The translations under genes and the position numbers were made by a program. 17,357 bases of DNA from Lachnospiraceae bacterium UBA6998 (GTDB lineage: Bacteria > Bacillota > Clostridia > Lachnospirales > Lachnospiraceae), in NCBI GenBank assembly GCA_002448395.1, contig DJXS01000135.1, positions 1-17,357 on the forward strand. The letters run 5' to 3'. This document shows positions 8,330 through 15,866 of this stretch, one piece after another; within the stretch, counting starts at the first letter, position 1, and each line of letters starts with the position of its first letter. The notes beneath the pieces are model-generated. The model was not told the DNA's origin, ran no database searches, and was given only the letters and a program-made list of their open reading frames with translations.

Positions 8330-8410
8330 AGTTACCTCCTTATTCTTGAAGCGGCGCAGATGCCTTTAACGCAAGAGTAAAGTCCGGAGGCTGTTATTTG
8401 CAATGGCAGG

Positions 8411-9607
8411 TCAGGATGCTTCCTGAATGAGGAAACGGATGAATTCGTCCATCTCTTTTTTGTCATTGAATTTGGCAAGGTAAAGACTGTCTCCCATACC
8501 GTGGGCCAGAACCTCCGGGAGACGCTGCCGGAGAACGATCTTGTCCGCGTATTTTTGCAGGATCTCTTCCTGCGTGTGGACATAATGGCGGCTGTCCCGA
8601 AGACCTACGGATACACAATAGAATTTTTCGGCGCTGCCTTTGGAACTAAGCCTGTCAAAGGTGATCATATCCGCCCAGTCTTTGTAAACATCGGTGCTGT
8701 TGGCGTAATTGATCATATCTGGGGTGAAGCCTCCGGAAGGGCGAAGGTTTGCCTCTAAACTGACGATCGTCCCTTTTTTGCCCAGATGTGCATGATCTTC
8801 AAGCAGGCGGAAGAATTCGAAGTGAATGAAGCGGCTCCGGATCCCAAATGACTCGACGCATCTGCGCCCCGCTTCGCGCAGGTCATCTTTGATCTGCTTT
8901 TCGATGAAAAAGAAGCAGCTCTCCTGATTGTTCACGATCTCCATGATGGATCTTGGCGTGTTGTTGCCCGTTTCCAGAAGGGGCTGGCCGTTGCTGCCTA
9001 TGATCGCATCGTAGGAAAAGATCTCACCGGGGACAAATTCTTCCATGATGAACTGCTCGCCGCCAAAATCCTGATCATGAAAGGCCTTAAGCTCTTCATC
9101 GCCGTTGATCTTGAAAGTGTCCACTGCGCCGACACCGTTGTTCGGTTTAGCGATCACGGGATAGCCGACTTTATCGATGAAGGCCAGACTCTGGGCAAGA
9201 TCTGTTACAAGGTGATATCGGGCTGAGGGCACTCCGGCCTGAGCATAGTATTTCTTCATACCGGATTTGCTCTTTATAGGTGTGAGCGTTTCAGGCTTAA
9301 GCCCGGGGATGTTGAAGTCCAGTCTTAGCCGCGCGTCCTGTTCAAGCCAGTACTCGTTGTTGCTCTCAAGTCCGTCGATCTTTCCGTACTTGAAGCAGAA
9401 AAAGGCCACTGCGCGATACATTTCATCATAGTTTTCCATGTTATTTACACGGTAATACTCTGTCAGCGCTCCCTGCAGCATGTAGTCGAGGGAGTCGTAG
9501 GGGGCGTCTCCGATTCCGAGAACATTGACGCCGTTTTCATGCAGCTTGATGCAGAAATTTCGGTAGTTGACCGGGAAATGGGGCGATACGAAAATAAAGT
9601 TCTTCAT
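8411..9607 (-). CDS. ATP-grasp ligase of unknown substrate
   Basis: A 398-residue stand-alone ATP-grasp enzyme; such proteins join a carboxylate to an amine or thiol through an acyl-phosphate. Seen: an N-terminal Rossmann-like part starting KNFIFVSPHFP, then the ATP-binding lysine region YPVIAKPNNGVGA near 149-161, the hinge/nucleotide motif IMEEFVPGE near 187-195 and the metal-binding region VSLEANLRPSGG near 285-296. It resembles the biotin-carboxylase/CarB-like ATP-grasp branch but is far too short for CarB and lacks its second synthetase half. AAAGGA precedes the ATG by about 11 nt. It sits between carB and murT on the same strand. I do not recognise its specific function; its place beside murT-gatD hints at a peptide or cell-wall ligation, which is inference only. 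Confidence 0.85.
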   Translation of the reverse strand: MKNFIFVSPHFPVNYRNFCIKLHENGVNVLGIGDAPYDSLDYMLQGALTEYYRVNNMENYDEMYRAVAFFCFKYGKIDGLESNNEYWLEQDARLRLDFNIPGLKPETLTPIKSKSGMKKYYAQAGVPSARYHLVTDLAQSLAFIDKVGYPVIAKPNNGVGAVDTFKINGDEELKAFHDQDFGGEQFIMEEFVPGEIFSYDAIIGSNGQPLLETGNNTPRSIMEIVNNQESCFFFIEKQIKDDLREAGRRCVESFGIRSRFIHFEFFRLLEDHAHLGKKGTIVSLEANLRPSGGFTPDMINYANSTDVYKDWADMITFDRLSSKGSAEKFYCVSVGLRDSRHYVHTQEEILQKYADKIVLRQRLPEVLAHGMGDSLYLAKFNDKKEMDEFIRFLIQEAS

Positions 9608-9705
9608 CAGGAAATAGATCCTTTCTTTTTAACCGGTGAACAGGCTCTGTTGAAAAAGAGATTAACAGAATAACGATTGATATACAACGATAATACGTAG
9701 AACTG

Positions 9706-9773
9706 GTGCAAAACTACCCCAGAGGTCGTTTTTTCGAGTGGTGCAAACTACCCCAGAGGTCGAGGTCGTTTTG
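9706..9773 (+). repeat. Two repeat units just downstream of carB
   Basis: Cores at 9715-9726 and 9749-9760, 34 nt apart, both with GTGCAAAACTACC or GTGCAAACTACC to the left and CGTTTT to the right. The second has the extended tail CGAGGTCGTTTTG, which matches the flank of the copy at 11346-11369 (there reversed) over 23 bases. The cluster ends 4 nt before the carB stop codon (9778-9780, read on the minus strand). The rest of the gap up to 9605 is AT-rich, with no clear terminator. Confidence 0.93.
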
Positions 9774-9777
9774 TGCA

Positions 9778-12700
9778 TTATTCCGCGTCGATCGTCGAAA
9801 TTCCCATTGTGACTTCTTCCAAAACATCAAGCAGCATGCGCACGGTATCTAAAGAAGTGAGCGTTACAACGTTGTTCTGGGCGGCGATGCTGCGGAGCGC
9901 GACGCCGTCTCCGTAGTGAACGCCGGAGAGGACCGCGCGCGTGTTGATGACGTAGCTGACGTAACCTGCGCGTATGGAGTCGAGCATTTCTTCGCTGTGC
10001 TCGCTGGGCTTATGCAGGATTCTCGTCTTGATACCCGCTTCGAGCAGGTATTCGGCGGTCAGCGTTGTCGCCTCTATGTTGAAGCCCATTTCGTAGAAAC
10101 GGCGAACGAGGGGGATTGTCTCTATTTTGTCCTCATCGGCGACGCTCACAAGGACAGTGCCATAGTTGCGCAGCGTCATGCCGGAGGCGATCATGGCTTT
10201 ATAAACTGCGCGGTGGAGCTTTTTGTCATAGCCGATGGCCTCGCCCGTGGACTTCATCTCCGGGGACAGGTAGGCGTCCATGCCGCGCAGCTTGGAGAAG
10301 GAAAAAGCCGGGACCTTGACATAATAGCGGGCTTTCTCGGCAGGATAGCGCACGATAAGTCCCTGGCCTTTCAATGTGATGCCCAGGCAGACAAGTGTGG
10401 CGATGTCTGCCAGGCTGTAACCGGTTGCTTTGGAGAGGAACGGCACAGTCCGGGAGGAGCGCGGGTTGACCTCGATGATGTAGACATTCTCCCGTTCATC
10501 GACGATGAACTGGATATTGAAGAGACCGCGGATCCCGATGCCGAGGCCCAACCTTTCCGTGTAGTCGAGGATCGTCTTTTTGACGCCTGCCGAGAGGCTG
10601 TAAGGGGGATAGACGCTGATCGAGTCGCCCGAGTGGACGCCGGTCCTCTCGACCAGCTCCATGATGCCCGGGACAAAGACCCGCTCGCCGTCGCACACAG
10701 CGTCTACTTCCACTTCTTTGCCGCGTATATAGTGGTCCACAAGGACAGGCCTGCTCTCATCGATGGGCTCGGCTGTCTTGAGATAGCCCCGCAGGTCAGA
10801 CTCTTTGGCGACAATCTGCATAGCTCTGCCGCCCAGGACGAAACTGGGGCGGACGAGCACCGGATAACCGATCTTTTCCGCGGCGGCGAGCCCTTCTTCG
10901 GCGGAAGTGACGGCGCATCCCCTGGGCTGCGGGATCCCCAGCGTTTCGAGGAGTTTCTCGAACAGGTCCCGGTTCTCCGCCTTGTCGATGGCATCGCAGT
11001 CAGTGCCAATAATTCTGACGCCGCGGGCGTGAAGCGGGTCCGCCAGATTGATCGCCGTCTGTCCTCCGAGCGTCACGATGACGCCATCGGGCTTTTCCAT
11101 CTCGATCACGTTCATTACGTCTTCCACACACAAGGGTTCAAAATACAGCTTATCCGAGCATGTGTAGTCCGTGGAAACGGTCTCAGGATTGTTATTGATG
11201 ATGATCGCCTCGTAACCCGCCTTCTGGATCGTCTGTACAGCGTGGACAGTGGAGTAGTCAAACTCCACGCCCTGGCCGATGCGGATCGGGCCGGCGCCGA
11301 GTACAATAACCTTTTTTCTGTCAGAGAGGTGCACTTCGTTTTCGACCTCGACCTCTGGGGTAGTTTGTTCATTACCTTCGACCTCTGGGGTACCTTCGAC
11401 CTCTGGGGTAGTTTGTTCACATGAGACCTCTGGGGTCATTTGTTCAGCTGCGGTTTCATAGGTCGAGTAAAAATAGGGAACGTAACTGTCGAACTCCGAG
11501 GCGCATGTGTCGATCATCTTGTAGACCGGCATGATCCTGTTTTTTGACCGAAGTGAGAATACTTCTTCTTCGGAAAGATCCCACAGAATGCCGATTTCAC
11601 GGTCTGAGAAGCCCATTTTCTTGGCTTCGCGCAGTTCTTCCAGGTCGCCGGGAGCAGAGGCCAGGTCTTTTTCTTCCTGTACGATTCGCCGGATGGAGCG
11701 CAGAAAGAAGCGGTCGATGCCGCTCAGGCTGTGGATCTCATTTTCAAGCGGGCGGCAAGATACCCCAGAGGTCGATTCAGCGCCAGAGGTGCAAACTACC
11801 CCAGAGGTCGTTTGTTCCCTTCTCAGCAACTCCGCAATTGCGAAGATGCGGTCGTCGGTACCGGTGCGGATGTAATGAAGAAGCTCCTCTTTCGTCAGAT
11901 GGTCAAACTTTGGATCGTGCAGGTGGAAGTGTCCGGTCTCGAGGGAGCGGACTGCTTTGAGGAGGCTCTCTTCCAGGGTGCGGCCGATGCTCATGACCTC
12001 ACCAGTCGCTTTCATCTGTGTGGAGAGCGAATTGTCTGCATCCGTGAACTTGTCAAAGGGGAAGCGCGGCATCTTCGTGACGACATAATCCAGAGCCGGT
12101 TCGAAGGAAGCGGGCGTGTTGGCAAGAGGGATCTCGTCGAGCGTCATTCCGACGCCGATCTTGGCAGAGACACGGGCTATGGGGTAGCCGCTGGCCTTGG
12201 ATGCCAGAGCAGACGAACGGGAGACGCGCGGATTGACTTCGATCAGGTAATACGAGAAGGAATTTGGGTCTAGCGCGAACTGGACGTTGCAGCCACCCTC
12301 GATCTCAAGGGCGCGGATCACCCTCAGCGCGCTGTCTCGCAGCATGTGGTATTCCTTGTTAGTGAGTGTCTGGGAAGGACACACGACAATAGAATCCCCG
12401 GTGTGAATGCCTACGGGATCCATGTTCTCCATATTGCAGATGGTGATGGCCGTGTCATTGCTGTCGCGCATCACCTCATATTCGATCTCTTTGTAGCCTT
12501 TCACACTCTTTTCGATCAGGACCTGGCTGACCGGGGAGAGCGCGAGGGCATTTTTCATGATGGGGATAAATTCTTCTTCACTGTCCGCAAAGCCCCCGCC
12601 CGTGCCGCCGAGTGTGAAGGCAGGCCGCAGTACGACCGGATATCCGATGTCACGCGCTGCCTGAAGACCTTCTTCCATGGAACAGGCGATCTCTGAGGGC

Positions 12701-13131
12701 AGGACGGGCTCACCCAGACTAAGGCACAGTTCTTTGAACAGTTCACGGTCCTCCGCCTGCTCGATAGACCGGCTTTTAGTGCCCAAAAGTTCCGTGCGGC
12801 ACTCGGCCAGGATCCCTTTCTTCTCCAACTGCATTGCGAGATTGAGTCCTGTCTGCCCTCCAATCCCGGGCAAAATAGCGTCGGGCCGCTCTTTGCGCAC
12901 TATTTTGGCAATGTATTCCAGAGTCAGGGGTTCCATGTAGACTTTATCCGCGATGGACGTGTCGGTCATGATTGTCGCGGGGTTGGAATTGCACAGGATA
13001 ACCTCGTAGCCCTCCTCCTTGAGCGCGAGGCAGGCCTGCGTGCCGGCATAGTCAAACTCGGCCGCCTGGCCGATCACGATGGGGCCGGAGCCGATGACGA
13101 GGATCTTGTGGATATCGGTGCGTTTAGGCAT
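9778..13131 (-). CDS. carB: carbamoyl-phosphate synthase large subunit with repeat-coded insertions
   Basis: Makes carbamoyl phosphate from bicarbonate, ammonia (from CarA) and two ATP, for arginine and pyrimidine synthesis. Two ATP-grasp halves are plain: the first opens KILVIGSGPIVIGQAAEFDY near residue 9, the second KKVIVLGAGPIRIGQGVEFD near 602; an MGS-like allosteric domain ends the protein. At 1117 residues it is about 44 longer than E. coli CarB (1073). The excess is two stretches coded by the local repeat: residues 442-457 (TSGVVC, TSGAES, TSGVSC) in the oligomerisation domain, and 563-594 (four TPEV units) in the linker before the second ATP-grasp half. Flanking catalytic motifs are intact, so the enzyme is probably functional. 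AAAGGAGG lies 6 nt ahead of the ATG, which overlaps carA by 8 bp. Confidence 0.97.
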   Translation of the reverse strand: MPKRTDIHKILVIGSGPIVIGQAAEFDYAGTQACLALKEEGYEVILCNSNPATIMTDTSIADKVYMEPLTLEYIAKIVRKERPDAILPGIGGQTGLNLAMQLEKKGILAECRTELLGTKSRSIEQAEDRELFKELCLSLGEPVLPSEIACSMEEGLQAARDIGYPVVLRPAFTLGGTGGGFADSEEEFIPIMKNALALSPVSQVLIEKSVKGYKEIEYEVMRDSNDTAITICNMENMDPVGIHTGDSIVVCPSQTLTNKEYHMLRDSALRVIRALEIEGGCNVQFALDPNSFSYYLIEVNPRVSRSSALASKASGYPIARVSAKIGVGMTLDEIPLANTPASFEPALDYVVTKMPRFPFDKFTDADNSLSTQMKATGEVMSIGRTLEESLLKAVRSLETGHFHLHDPKFDHLTKEELLHYIRTGTDDRIFAIAELLRREQTTSGVVCTSGAESTSGVSCRPLENEIHSLSGIDRFFLRSIRRIVQEEKDLASAPGDLEELREAKKMGFSDREIGILWDLSEEEVFSLRSKNRIMPVYKMIDTCASEFDSYVPYFYSTYETAAEQMTPEVSCEQTTPEVEGTPEVEGNEQTTPEVEVENEVHLSDRKKVIVLGAGPIRIGQGVEFDYSTVHAVQTIQKAGYEAIIINNNPETVSTDYTCSDKLYFEPLCVEDVMNVIEMEKPDGVIVTLGGQTAINLADPLHARGVRIIGTDCDAIDKAENRDLFEKLLETLGIPQPRGCAVTSAEEGLAAAEKIGYPVLVRPSFVLGGRAMQIVAKESDLRGYLKTAEPIDESRPVLVDHYIRGKEVEVDAVCDGERVFVPGIMELVERTGVHSGDSISVYPPYSLSAGVKKTILDYTERLGLGIGIRGLFNIQFIVDERENVYIIEVNPRSSRTVPFLSKATGYSLADIATLVCLGITLKGQGLIVRYPAEKARYYVKVPAFSFSKLRGMDAYLSPEMKSTGEAIGYDKKLHRAVYKAMIASGMTLRNYGTVLVSVADEDKIETIPLVRRFYEMGFNIEATTLTAEYLLEAGIKTRILHKPSEHSEEMLDSIRAGYVSYVINTRAVLSGVHYGDGVALRSIAAQNNVVTLTSLDTVRMLLDVLEEVTMGISTIDAE
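11346..11445 (-). repeat. Four in-frame repeat units in carB (sense to the gene)
   Basis: Cores, read on the minus strand as TACCCCAGAGGT, lie at 11351-11362, 11381-11392, 11399-11410 and 11426-11437 (the last GACCCCAGAGGT). Spacings are 30, 18 and 27 nt, all multiples of three. Translation gives QMTPEV, QTTPEV, GTPEV and QTTPEV units in CarB residues 563-594, exactly where E. coli CarB has a short linker before the second ATP-grasp half. The 11426 copy has the more symmetric form CAAATGACCCCAGAGGTC. Confidence 0.95.
11760..11815 (+). repeat. In-frame repeat units in carB (antisense to the gene)
   Basis: Cores at 11761-11772 and 11797-11808 on the plus strand, with a degenerate one (AGCGCCAGAGGT) at 11779-11790, giving a strict 18-nt period. 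Because the orientation is opposite to the cluster at 11346, the coded peptide differs: TSGVVC, TSGAES and TSGVSC, near CarB residues 442-457. The insertion falls in a loop of the oligomerisation domain, just ahead of the conserved IDRFFLRSI stretch. Confidence 0.93.
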
Positions 13132-14233
13132 GGGGAGCCTCCTTTGTGCCGGACTTCATCAGCTCAATAAAACGGTCAAACAGGTATGCGCTGTCCTGCG
13201 GCCCCGGCGAACTCTCCGGGTGATACTGCACGCTGAACGCGCGGTCTTTTTCACACTTCACGCCTTCAATCGTATTGTCCAAAATATTGACATGTGTCAC
13301 AGTGAGAGCAGTCTGAGAAAGGGACTCAGCGTCTACAGCGTAAGAGTGATTCTGTGACGTGATCTCGATGCGGCCTGTCGCCAGATCCCGCACAGGATGA
13401 TTCCCTCCTCGGTGGCCGAACTTCAGTTTATAGGTTCTGGCTCCATAAGCCAGGGACAGGATCTGATGTCCCAGGCAGATGCCGAAGATGGGATACTTGC
13501 CGCGCAGTGCCCTCACGGTCTCAATGGTCTCGGGCACATCCGTGGGATCGCCGGGTCCGTTGGAAATCATGATCCCGTCCGGCGCCAGAGCGCAAATGAC
13601 CTCAGAGGTCGTGTTCCAGGGGACGACCGTTACATCGCAGCCACGCCGGTTCAGGGAGCGGAGGATGTTCTTCTTCATGCCGCAGTCGATGAGAACGACG
13701 TGGAGAGAAGCGGGAGATTGTGAGGGGGAGTGCCAGATTACTTTGCTGCTGACACGGGATACCGCATTAGCAGGCATTTGGTAACTGTGAAGTTTCCGCA
13801 AACCCTCTTCGAGAGGAGTATCGATGTCTGTGATCAGGCATTTACGCGTTCCATAATCCCTGATAGAGCGGTTCAGCTTTCTTGTATCCACGCCGCTGAT
13901 GCCCGTGATACCGCATTTCTGCATGACTTCTCCAAGACTCGCCTTACTTCGGAAATTGGAAGGCTCGTCATTGTACTCGTGTACGATCAGCGCGCCAATC
14001 GTGGGAATATCAGTCTCGTAGTCATCATCGGCCATGCCGTAGTTTCCAATCAGGGGATAAGTCATAACAACGGCCTGGTCAGTGTAGGAAGGATCGGAGA
14101 GGATCTCCTGATAGCCGACCATGGAAGTGTTGAATACGATTTCCAGAATCTTGTCCTGCATGTCGCCAAATCCATAGCCGATGTATTTTGACCCGTCTTC
14201 CAGGATGATCTGACGGTCACATTTTCTTTTCAT
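13124..14233 (-). CDS. carA: carbamoyl-phosphate synthase small subunit (glutaminase)
   Basis: Hydrolyses glutamine and channels ammonia to CarB. The 369-residue protein has the N-terminal CPSase small-subunit domain (LEDGSKYIGYGFG, FNTSMVGYQEILSDPSY) and a C-terminal class I glutaminase with Cys253 in GICLGHQ, His338 and Glu340 in YHPES, and SNGPGDP at 224-230. The start is taken as ATG 14233, giving a normal length (B. subtilis CarA is about 364) and having AAAGGA in the upstream leader; in-frame ATGs at 14270 and 14353 lie in the leader hairpin region and lack ribosome sites. It overlaps carB by 8 bp. It has its own consensus promoter and a leader hairpin shared with purF. Residues 207-214 (NTTSEVIC) are coded by a degenerate repeat copy. 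Confidence 0.96.
   Translation of the reverse strand: MKRKCDRQIILEDGSKYIGYGFGDMQDKILEIVFNTSMVGYQEILSDPSYTDQAVVMTYPLIGNYGMADDDYETDIPTIGALIVHEYNDEPSNFRSKASLGEVMQKCGITGISGVDTRKLNRSIRDYGTRKCLITDIDTPLEEGLRKLHSYQMPANAVSRVSSKVIWHSPSQSPASLHVVLIDCGMKKNILRSLNRRGCDVTVVPWNTTSEVICALAPDGIMISNGPGDPTDVPETIETVRALRGKYPIFGICLGHQILSLAYGARTYKLKFGHRGGNHPVRDLATGRIEITSQNHSYAVDAESLSQTALTVTHVNILDNTIEGVKCEKDRAFSVQYHPESSPGPQDSAYLFDRFIELMKSGTKEAPHA
13592..13612 (+). repeat. degenerate repeat copy inside carA
   Basis: GCAAATGACCTCAGAGGTCG matches GCAAACTACCCCAGAGGTCG with three mismatches. This copy is the most symmetric of all: GACCTC, A, GAGGTC. Read on the gene strand it codes TTSEV, in a place where other CarA proteins have a similar loop before LxPDGI, so it could be an old insertion or even the sequence the family arose from. 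Confidence 0.7.
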
Positions 14234-14283
14234 AACCTGAGGGTTCCTTTCTGTCTGTGCATGGCTCATTGCTGACGAGCAAG

Positions 14284-14334
14284 AAGGCGCAATGACCCCC
14301 GAAGCTTTCGAACTCCGGCACGTCATTGCGCCTT
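14284..14334 (-). promoter_or_regulatory. carA leader hairpin, shared with purF
   Basis: 13-nt perfect arms (AAGGCGCAATGAC at 14334-14322 read on the minus strand, and its complement at 14284-14296) enclose 25 nt. The 5' arm is followed by GTGCCGGA, so 21 bases are identical to the purF leader. Inside is a smaller CGAAGCTTTCG hairpin. Only a weak T-run follows (CTTCTTG). It begins about 22 nt after the predicted transcription start. Confidence 0.75.
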
Positions 14335-14362
14335 TAAATATGCAATATTTCATTTGTAAAAA

Positions 14363-14390
14363 ATTATAGGATGCAGCGGGGATTTGTCAA
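14363..14390 (-). promoter_or_regulatory. Consensus sigma-A promoter for carA-carB
   Basis: Perfect TTGACA (14390-14385) and perfect TATAAT (14368-14363) with a 16-nt spacer, on the minus strand. Transcription should start near 14356. It lies only 28 nt after the purF stop codon, so carAB can be expressed independently of purF. Confidence 0.85.
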
Positions 14391-14417
14391 GAGGGCGATG
14401 CAGTTAAGGGTGGGGGG

Positions 14418-15833
14418 TCATTCACTCCTCTCAGATAGTCGCTGCTCGAATCTCCGCTTGCTGTTTGCTTTAGGGACAGGTGTCGGATACTCCCCGCAGA
14501 AACATGCACTGCAGAAATGCGTATGCCCTGTCAGACACTGCAGTTTCTGGACAGGAAGATATACGAGGGAATCTGCTCCGATCATATGGCAGATTTCGGA
14601 AACCGAATGGCGGCAGGCAATCAGGTTTTCCTGAGAGTCAATATCGGTCCCATAATAGCAGGGGTAGAGAAAGGGAGGCGCTGTGACGCGCATATGGATC
14701 TCTTTGGCGCCGGCCTCCCGAAAAAGCCTGACGATCCTTTCGCAGGTTGTTCCGCGAACGATTGAGTCATCAATCAGGACTATACGCTTGCCTTCTACGG
14801 TTTCACGAATCGGCGCAAGTTTGATTCGGACCTGATCAGCCCGCGCATCCGGTGCGATGAATGTGCGGCCGATATATTTGTTCTTGATCAGGCCGATTCC
14901 GTATGGAATCCCCGAAGCCTGCGAATAACCGATGGCAGCGTCAAGCCCGGAATCCGGAACACCGACTACAACATCAGCACTTACAGGATGTGTTTGAGAC
15001 AGTGCTGCCCCCGCGCGCTGTCTCGCCGCATGAACTGAGACTCCGTCAATGACAGAATCCGGCCGGGCAAAATAGATATATTCGAAGATACAGATCCGAC
15101 TTTCACGGCTGCAGCAATGCTCTCTTCGGGAGAGAATTCCCCCGGAGGTGAAGACCAGTATCTCGCCGGGTTCTACGTTTCGGATAAAACATGCGCCTGC
15201 CGCGTCCAGGGCACAACTCTCGGAGGCAACTACATAACTGCCATCAGCCGTTTGTCCGTAACACAGCGGTCTGAAGCCATAGGGATCCCTTGCGCAGATC
15301 AGTTTCTGCGGAGACATGATCACAAGTGAGTAGGCGCCGTCCAGCGTATTCATAGCGCGGCTGACGGCTTCCTCGATGGAAGGCGCGCGAAGGCGTTCTC
15401 TTGTTATGATGTAGGCAATGGTCTCGGTATCGCTGGTTGTGTGAAAGATAGCGCCGGAGAGTTCCAGCTCCGAGCGAAGCGCCGCGGCATTGGAGAGATT
15501 TCCATTGTGTGCAATTGCCATATGTCCCTTTTGATGATTCACCTCTATGGGCTGACAATTGCGTCGATTTGTGGCTCCGGTCGTTCCGTATCTGGCGTGT
15601 GCTACAGCTATTCTGCCTTTTGGCAAACGGGAGAGAACATCTGAGGTAAATACCTCACTTACCAGCCCCAGGTCTTTGTGGGAGTGAAAGATTCCATCCT
15701 CATTGACGACTATACCGCAGCTTTCCTGCCCTCTGTGCTGCAGCGCATACAGACCATAATAGCATAATGCTGCCACATCAGCAGGTTCCTTAGTCATCAC
15801 TCCGAAAACTCCACATTCTTCATGGATCTTCAT
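14418..15833 (-). CDS. purF: amidophosphoribosyltransferase
   Basis: First committed step of purine synthesis: PRPP plus glutamine to phosphoribosylamine. The 471-residue protein starts MKIHEECGVFG; the six residues before Cys7 are the propeptide that is removed in B. subtilis-type PurF to expose the nucleophile. The glutaminase domain (LQHRGQES, HNGNLSN) is followed by the phosphoribosyltransferase domain with the PRPP loop VLIDDSIVRGTT near 352-363. Cysteines in NLIACRHS and in FCSACFCGEYP (441, 444) correspond to those that hold the 4Fe-4S cluster in the B. subtilis enzyme and mark oxygen-sensitive regulation. GAGG lies 8 nt before the ATG. It has its own promoter and leader hairpin. Confidence 0.96.
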   Translation of the reverse strand: MKIHEECGVFGVMTKEPADVAALCYYGLYALQHRGQESCGIVVNEDGIFHSHKDLGLVSEVFTSDVLSRLPKGRIAVAHARYGTTGATNRRNCQPIEVNHQKGHMAIAHNGNLSNAAALRSELELSGAIFHTTSDTETIAYIITRERLRAPSIEEAVSRAMNTLDGAYSLVIMSPQKLICARDPYGFRPLCYGQTADGSYVVASESCALDAAGACFIRNVEPGEILVFTSGGILSRREHCCSRESRICIFEYIYFARPDSVIDGVSVHAARQRAGAALSQTHPVSADVVVGVPDSGLDAAIGYSQASGIPYGIGLIKNKYIGRTFIAPDARADQVRIKLAPIRETVEGKRIVLIDDSIVRGTTCERIVRLFREAGAKEIHMRVTAPPFLYPCYYGTDIDSQENLIACRHSVSEICHMIGADSLVYLPVQKLQCLTGHTHFCSACFCGEYPTPVPKANSKRRFEQRLSERSE

Positions 15834-15866
15834 AACTTATACCTCAATGATTCATTAAACAACAAA

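Noticed and set aside
6953..8380. Long open reading frame on the plus strand opposite murT (475 codons)
   Set aside because: Antisense shadow of murT, whose motifs are all in place on the minus strand.
9916..11424. Long open reading frame on the plus strand inside carB (502 codons)
   Set aside because: It is a shadow of carB; its protein has no recognisable motifs and there is no ribosome site.
4471..11815. Tandem repeats as a CRISPR array
   Set aside because: Units are too short, spacers are absent or few bases long and not unique, and several copies are inside genes; no cas genes are present.
14234..14353. N-terminal extension of carA from ATG 14353 or 14270
   Set aside because: The stretch contains the leader hairpin, begins at the predicted transcription start, lacks a ribosome site and would make the protein longer than the family norm.
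15136..15150. CCCCCGGAGGTGAAG in purF resembling the repeat core
   Set aside because: Only a loose match to the core with no flanking similarity; it codes an ordinary loop (TSGGI) and may be chance.
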